This document shows, one piece after another, positions 60,884-64,000 of a DNA stretch of 64,000 bases (the stretch's first letter is position 1; each line of letters begins with the position of its first letter). The translations under genes were made by a program, and so were the position numbers. This stretch comes from Glutamicibacter halophytocola (GTDB lineage: Bacteria; Actinomycetota; Actinomycetes; Actinomycetales; Micrococcaceae), in contig NZ_CP012750.1 in NCBI RefSeq assembly GCF_001302565.1, positions 3,596,001-3,660,000 on the forward strand, written 5' to 3'. The notes below the pieces were generated by a model that worked only from the letters and a program-made list of their open reading frames with translations, was not told the DNA's origin and did not search any database.

Positions 60884-61564
60884 ATGGACACTGTCAATCG
60901 ATTGATTGGGAGCACGAGGCGGTGTCCTTTGGAACTCGGTACAGTCCAGCAAGCAGCGGTGTCCTGCTTTGCCCAACGCGGGTTTGCCGCCACCGGCATC
61001 CGTGAATTGGGTACCGCAGTCGGATTGAATTCGGCCACGCTCTACCACTATGTCGGAGGCAAGGAAGAGCTGCTCGTTGGCATCATCAAGAATTGCCTCA
61101 ATTCGATGATCGACGGCGCCACCCACGCCTCGGCCGCCGGCGCCGACCCCGCCCGGAAGCTGGCCTTGCTGGTGGCCTTCCATGTCGGATTCACCGCCAC
61201 CAATCCCAAGACCTCTCGCGTGGCGGAACACGAGATGCGAGCGCTGTCCACCGAAAACGCGGCCCAAATGCAGGCACTGCGCGATAGCTATGAACAGCTC
61301 TTCGCCCGGGTTCTCCAGGACGGCACCGCCCAGGGGGCTTTCAGCACCGGGGATCTGGGCATCGCCAGGCTGGCCATGATGGAAATGGGCACCGGGGTTT
61401 CCCACTGGTTCCGCCGCGACGGCCGGCTGTCCTTGCCCGAGGTGCAACTGAACTTCGTGGCGCTGGCCATGCGGATGCTCGCCGTCTCCAACGAGTCCCC
61501 GCTTTCCCGCACCGAGCTCCCCATCCCCCTGGTGATCGCCAGCGAACCCGAACCGAAGGACTGA
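60884..61564 (+). CDS. TetR family transcriptional regulator
   Basis: About 226 residues from ATG 60884; TTG 60929 with GAGG nine bases upstream is a good alternative giving 211 residues. The HTH is VQQAAVSCFAQRGFAATGIRELGTAVGLNSATLYHYVGGKEELLVGII. The C-terminal domain fits regulators of acyl-CoA and fatty-acid catabolism. It stands 3 bp before the carboxylase genes and probably represses them, with an acyl-CoA as likely effector. GACACTGTC near 60888-60896 may be an operator if the later start is right. Confidence 0.88.
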   Translation: MDTVNRLIGSTRRCPLELGTVQQAAVSCFAQRGFAATGIRELGTAVGLNSATLYHYVGGKEELLVGIIKNCLNSMIDGATHASAAGADPARKLALLVAFHVGFTATNPKTSRVAEHEMRALSTENAAQMQALRDSYEQLFARVLQDGTAQGAFSTGDLGIARLAMMEMGTGVSHWFRRDGRLSLPEVQLNFVALAMRMLAVSNESPLSRTELPIPLVIASEPEPKD

Positions 61565-61567
61565 AAA

Positions 61568-63172
61568 GTGAAGACGCTTTCTTCCCGCACGGATCCCGCA
61601 GAATTCGAGAGCAATGCCCGGGCCAACGCGCCCCTGCTGGCCGAACTGCACCGGCGCCTGGAGCGCGCAGCCCTTGGCGGATTGGAAAAATCCCGGCGCA
61701 GGCATGTCGAACGCGGCAAGCTGCTGCCCCGCGAACGCGTGGACCAGCTGCTTGATCAGGGATCCCCGTTCCTGGAGATTGCCCCGCTGGCTGCCGAGGA
61801 CATGTACGGCGGGGCCAGCCCCGGCGCCGGAATGATCGCCGGCATCGGGCTGGTGCACGGCCGGCACGTGCTGGTCATTGCCAACGACGCCACCGTCAAG
61901 GGCGGCACCTACTTCCCGATGACGGTCAAGAAGCACCTGCGCGCCCAGGAAATCGCGCTGGAGAACCACCTGCCCTGCATCTACCTGGTCGATTCGGGCG
62001 GGGCCTTCTTGCCGATGCAGGATGAGGTCTTCCCCGACCGCGAGCACTTCGGGCGCATTTTCTACAACCAGGCGCAGCTCTCCGCGAAGAAAATCCCGCA
62101 GCTGGCTGCGGTGCTCGGCTCCTGCACCGCCGGCGGCGCCTATGTCCCGGCGATGAGCGACGAGAGCGTGATCGTGCGCAACCAGGGCACCATATTCCTC
62201 GGCGGCCCGCCGCTGGTGAAGGCAGCCATCGGCGAGATCGTCACCGCCGAGGAGCTGGGCGGCGGGGACCTGCACGCCAAGACCTCAGGGGTGGTGGACC
62301 ACCTGGCCGAAAATGACGGTCACGCGCTGATGATCATCCGCGATATCGTCTCCACCTTGCCGGCCAACCCGGCCCCGGCGTGGAACATCGAGAGCCAGGT
62401 GGCCGAGCCGCTCTACCCGGGCAGCGAGCTGGCCGGTGTGGTCCCGGTGGATGTCAACGCCCCCTACGACGTGCATGAGGTCATCGCCCGGCTGGTGGAC
62501 GGCAGCAAATTCCACGAATTCAAGGCCGAATACGGCACCACCCTGGTCACCGGCTTTGCGCAGATCCACGGCCACCAGGTGGGGATCATCGCCAACAACG
62601 GGGTGCTCTTCTCCGAGTCCGCCATGAAGGGCGCGCACTTCATCGAGCTGTGCGACCAGCGCGGCATCCCGCTGGTCTTCCTGCAGAACCTGGCCGGCTT
62701 CATGGTGGGCCGCGACTACGAGGCCGGCGGCATCGCCAAGCACGGCGCCAAGATGGTCACCGCGGTGGCCACCGCCCGGGTCCCCAAGCTGACCGTGATC
62801 ATCGGCGGCTCCTTCGGCGCCGGCAACTACTCCATGTGCGGGCGCGCCTATTCCCCGCGCTTCTTGTGGATGTGGCCCAACGCGCGCATCTCGGTGATGG
62901 GCGGCAACCAGGCGTCCTCGGTGCTGGCCACCGTGAAGCGCGACGGGCTGGAAGCTTCCGGCGGCAGCTTCAGCGCCGAAGAAGAGGAAGCGTTCAAGGC
63001 CCCGATCCGCGAGCAGTACGAAACCCAGGGCAACCCGTACTATTCCACCGCGCGCTTGTGGGATGACGGGGTCATCGATCCGGCGGACACCCGAAGGGTG
63101 CTGGGCCTTGCCCTGGATGTCTGCGCCCGCACCGCAGTGCCGGAAACCAGCTTCGGCCTGTTCCGGATGTAG
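61568..63172 (+). CDS. Acyl-CoA carboxylase beta subunit, methylcrotonyl-CoA type
   Basis: 534 residues, GTG start at 61568. Carboxyltransferase of biotin-dependent acyl-CoA carboxylases, closest in pattern to the methylcrotonyl-CoA beta subunit: [91 protein letters not shown] and [17 protein letters not shown]. It joins CO2 from carboxybiotin to 3-methylcrotonyl-CoA in leucine breakdown, together with the alpha subunit downstream (15 bp gap). Substrate type is inferred from motif pattern. Confidence 0.9.
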   Translation: MKTLSSRTDPAEFESNARANAPLLAELHRRLERAALGGLEKSRRRHVERGKLLPRERVDQLLDQGSPFLEIAPLAAEDMYGGASPGAGMIAGIGLVHGRHVLVIANDATVKGGTYFPMTVKKHLRAQEIALENHLPCIYLVDSGGAFLPMQDEVFPDREHFGRIFYNQAQLSAKKIPQLAAVLGSCTAGGAYVPAMSDESVIVRNQGTIFLGGPPLVKAAIGEIVTAEELGGGDLHAKTSGVVDHLAENDGHALMIIRDIVSTLPANPAPAWNIESQVAEPLYPGSELAGVVPVDVNAPYDVHEVIARLVDGSKFHEFKAEYGTTLVTGFAQIHGHQVGIIANNGVLFSESAMKGAHFIELCDQRGIPLVFLQNLAGFMVGRDYEAGGIAKHGAKMVTAVATARVPKLTVIIGGSFGAGNYSMCGRAYSPRFLWMWPNARISVMGGNQASSVLATVKRDGLEASGGSFSAEEEEAFKAPIREQYETQGNPYYSTARLWDDGVIDPADTRRVLGLALDVCARTAVPETSFGLFRM

Positions 63173-63186
63173 CCGAGGAGATCATG

Positions 63187-64000
63187 ATGAACACAAACCT
63201 TTTTGATACGGTCCTGGTCGCCAATCGCGGTGAAATCGCGGTGCGCATTATCCGCACCCTGCGCGCCCTGGGCATTCGCTCGGTGGCCGTCTATTCCGAC
63301 GCCGATGCCGGTGCGCTGCATGTTGCCCACGCCGATACCGCCATCCGCCTTGGCGGAGCACCAGCCAATGAGAGCTACCTGGATATCAACGCGGTCATCA
63401 ATGCGTGCAAGGCCAGCGGCGCCCAGGCGGTCCACCCGGGCTACGGCTTCCTGTCCGAAAACGTGGACTTCGCCCGCGCCCTGGAGGCTTCGGGGATTGC
63501 CTTCATCGGCCCTCCGGTGAACTCCATCAACCTCATGGGCGACAAGATCCGCTCCAAGAACCATGTGCTCTCCCACCAGGTTCCGGTGGTTCCCGGCATC
63601 GCGGAACCCGCGTTGAGCGATGAGCAGCTCATCCAGGCCGCCTCCGGGGTCGGCTTCCCGCTGCTGATCAAGCCATCGGCCGGTGGCGGCGGCAAGGGCA
63701 TGTTCGCCGTCGAATCCGCAGCCCAGCTTCCCGAGGCGCTGGCCAGTGCCCGGCGCACCGCACGCAATGCCTTTGGCGACGACACCTTGTTCCTTGAACG
63801 GCTGGTGCGCAATCCACGGCACATCGAAGTGCAGATCCTGGCTGACGCCCACGGCAATACGGTGCACCTCGGCGAGCGCGAGTGCTCGCTGCAGCGCCGC
63901 CACCAAAAGGTCATCGAGGAAGCCCCCGCCCCGCTGTTCGAGAACCTGGAGCATGGGGCGCAGATCCGCGAACGCATCGGAGCTGCCGCGATCGCGGCGG
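63187..64000 (+). CDS. Acyl-CoA carboxylase alpha subunit, biotin carboxylase part (partial)
   Basis: The first 271 codons; it runs off the window. ATG 63187 is favoured over 63184 by GAGGAG six bases upstream. The biotin-carboxylase domain has the start [40 protein letters not shown], the ATP-grasp loop [17 protein letters not shown] and [23 protein letters not shown]. The missing C-terminus should hold the biotin-carrier domain. It carboxylates biotin with bicarbonate and ATP and pairs with the beta subunit upstream. Confidence 0.93.
   Translation, partial: MNTNLFDTVLVANRGEIAVRIIRTLRALGIRSVAVYSDADAGALHVAHADTAIRLGGAPANESYLDINAVINACKASGAQAVHPGYGFLSENVDFARALEASGIAFIGPPVNSINLMGDKIRSKNHVLSHQVPVVPGIAEPALSDEQLIQAASGVGFPLLIKPSAGGGGKGMFAVESAAQLPEALASARRTARNAFGDDTLFLERLVRNPRHIEVQILADAHGNTVHLGERECSLQRRHQKVIEEAPAPLFENLEHGAQIRERIGAAAIAA

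Noticed and set aside
60863..62275. 470-codon open frame on minus across the TetR and carboxylase genes
   Set aside because: Antisense shadow of two recognisable genes with strong motifs.

Overview
The window looks like chromosomal DNA of a high-GC Gram-positive bacterium of the Micrococcaceae (Glutamicibacter/Arthrobacter type). This is an inference from several traits: an MhuD-type heme-degrading enzyme, an LAxTG-type sortase signal, an IdeR/DtxR-like iron box, GTG/TTG starts, apparently leaderless MarR genes, and DUF6286/Asp23 envelope-stress genes. I see no rRNA, tRNA, CRISPR array, insertion sequence or phage module. Gene order is compact, with many 1-4 bp stop/start overlaps and strong hairpin terminators between convergent genes.

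Layout. 1-585: end of a probable tripartite tricarboxylate transporter operon plus a universal stress protein. 751-2597: MarR regulator and drug-type MFS exporter. 2676-4025: heme-degrading monooxygenase, ASCH protein and a small membrane protein. 4230-12987: purine/glyoxylate block, with gcl, glxR and hyi on minus, an NCS1 permease and hydantoin/allantoin racemase on plus, and a PuuE-type allantoinase on minus. Several short coding-like remnants and shared 17-bp operator-like repeats lie between them. 13024-15086: 2-hydroxyacid dehydrogenase plus tartrate/D-malate dehydrogenase. 15218-17787: small housekeeping or hypothetical genes. 18013-21938: iron-box-controlled siderophore ABC importer. 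22186-25893: MarR, alpha/beta hydrolase, heme A synthase and a copper-amine-oxidase-like lipoprotein. 26029-33180: a 2,383-residue surface adhesin. 33181-34667: long AT-richer gap. 34668-36303: LysR and LysE pair. 36462-40707: PepSY, DyP peroxidase, PCu(A)C and a membrane protein (heme/copper handling).

40736-52833 is the most unusual part. A nine-gene minus-strand operon encodes a peptide-type ABC importer, an aldo/keto reductase, an HpaI-type aldolase, a BNR/sialidase-fold protein with no signal peptide, and an SDR. It diverges from a single gene in which a four-carbon-acid-sugar kinase is fused to a PdxA-type dehydrogenase, followed by a DeoR regulator. A large nested palindrome sits between the two arms. 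This reads as an uncharacterised catabolic system for an imported acid sugar or glycoside.

53093-55875: PrpF-family isomerase and MatC-type dicarboxylate carrier. 55936-59724: envelope-stress locus, with two Asp23/Gls24 proteins and four small membrane proteins on minus, divergent from an ECF sigma factor and a ZAS zinc-finger protein. 59926-60690: exported beta-carbonic anhydrase lipoprotein. 60884-64000: TetR regulator and the two subunits of a methylcrotonyl-CoA-type carboxylase (leucine/acyl-CoA catabolism), cut by the window edge. A roughly 30-nt sequence placed just before a terminator hairpin occurs twice (15134 and 59830) and may mark a small-RNA family.
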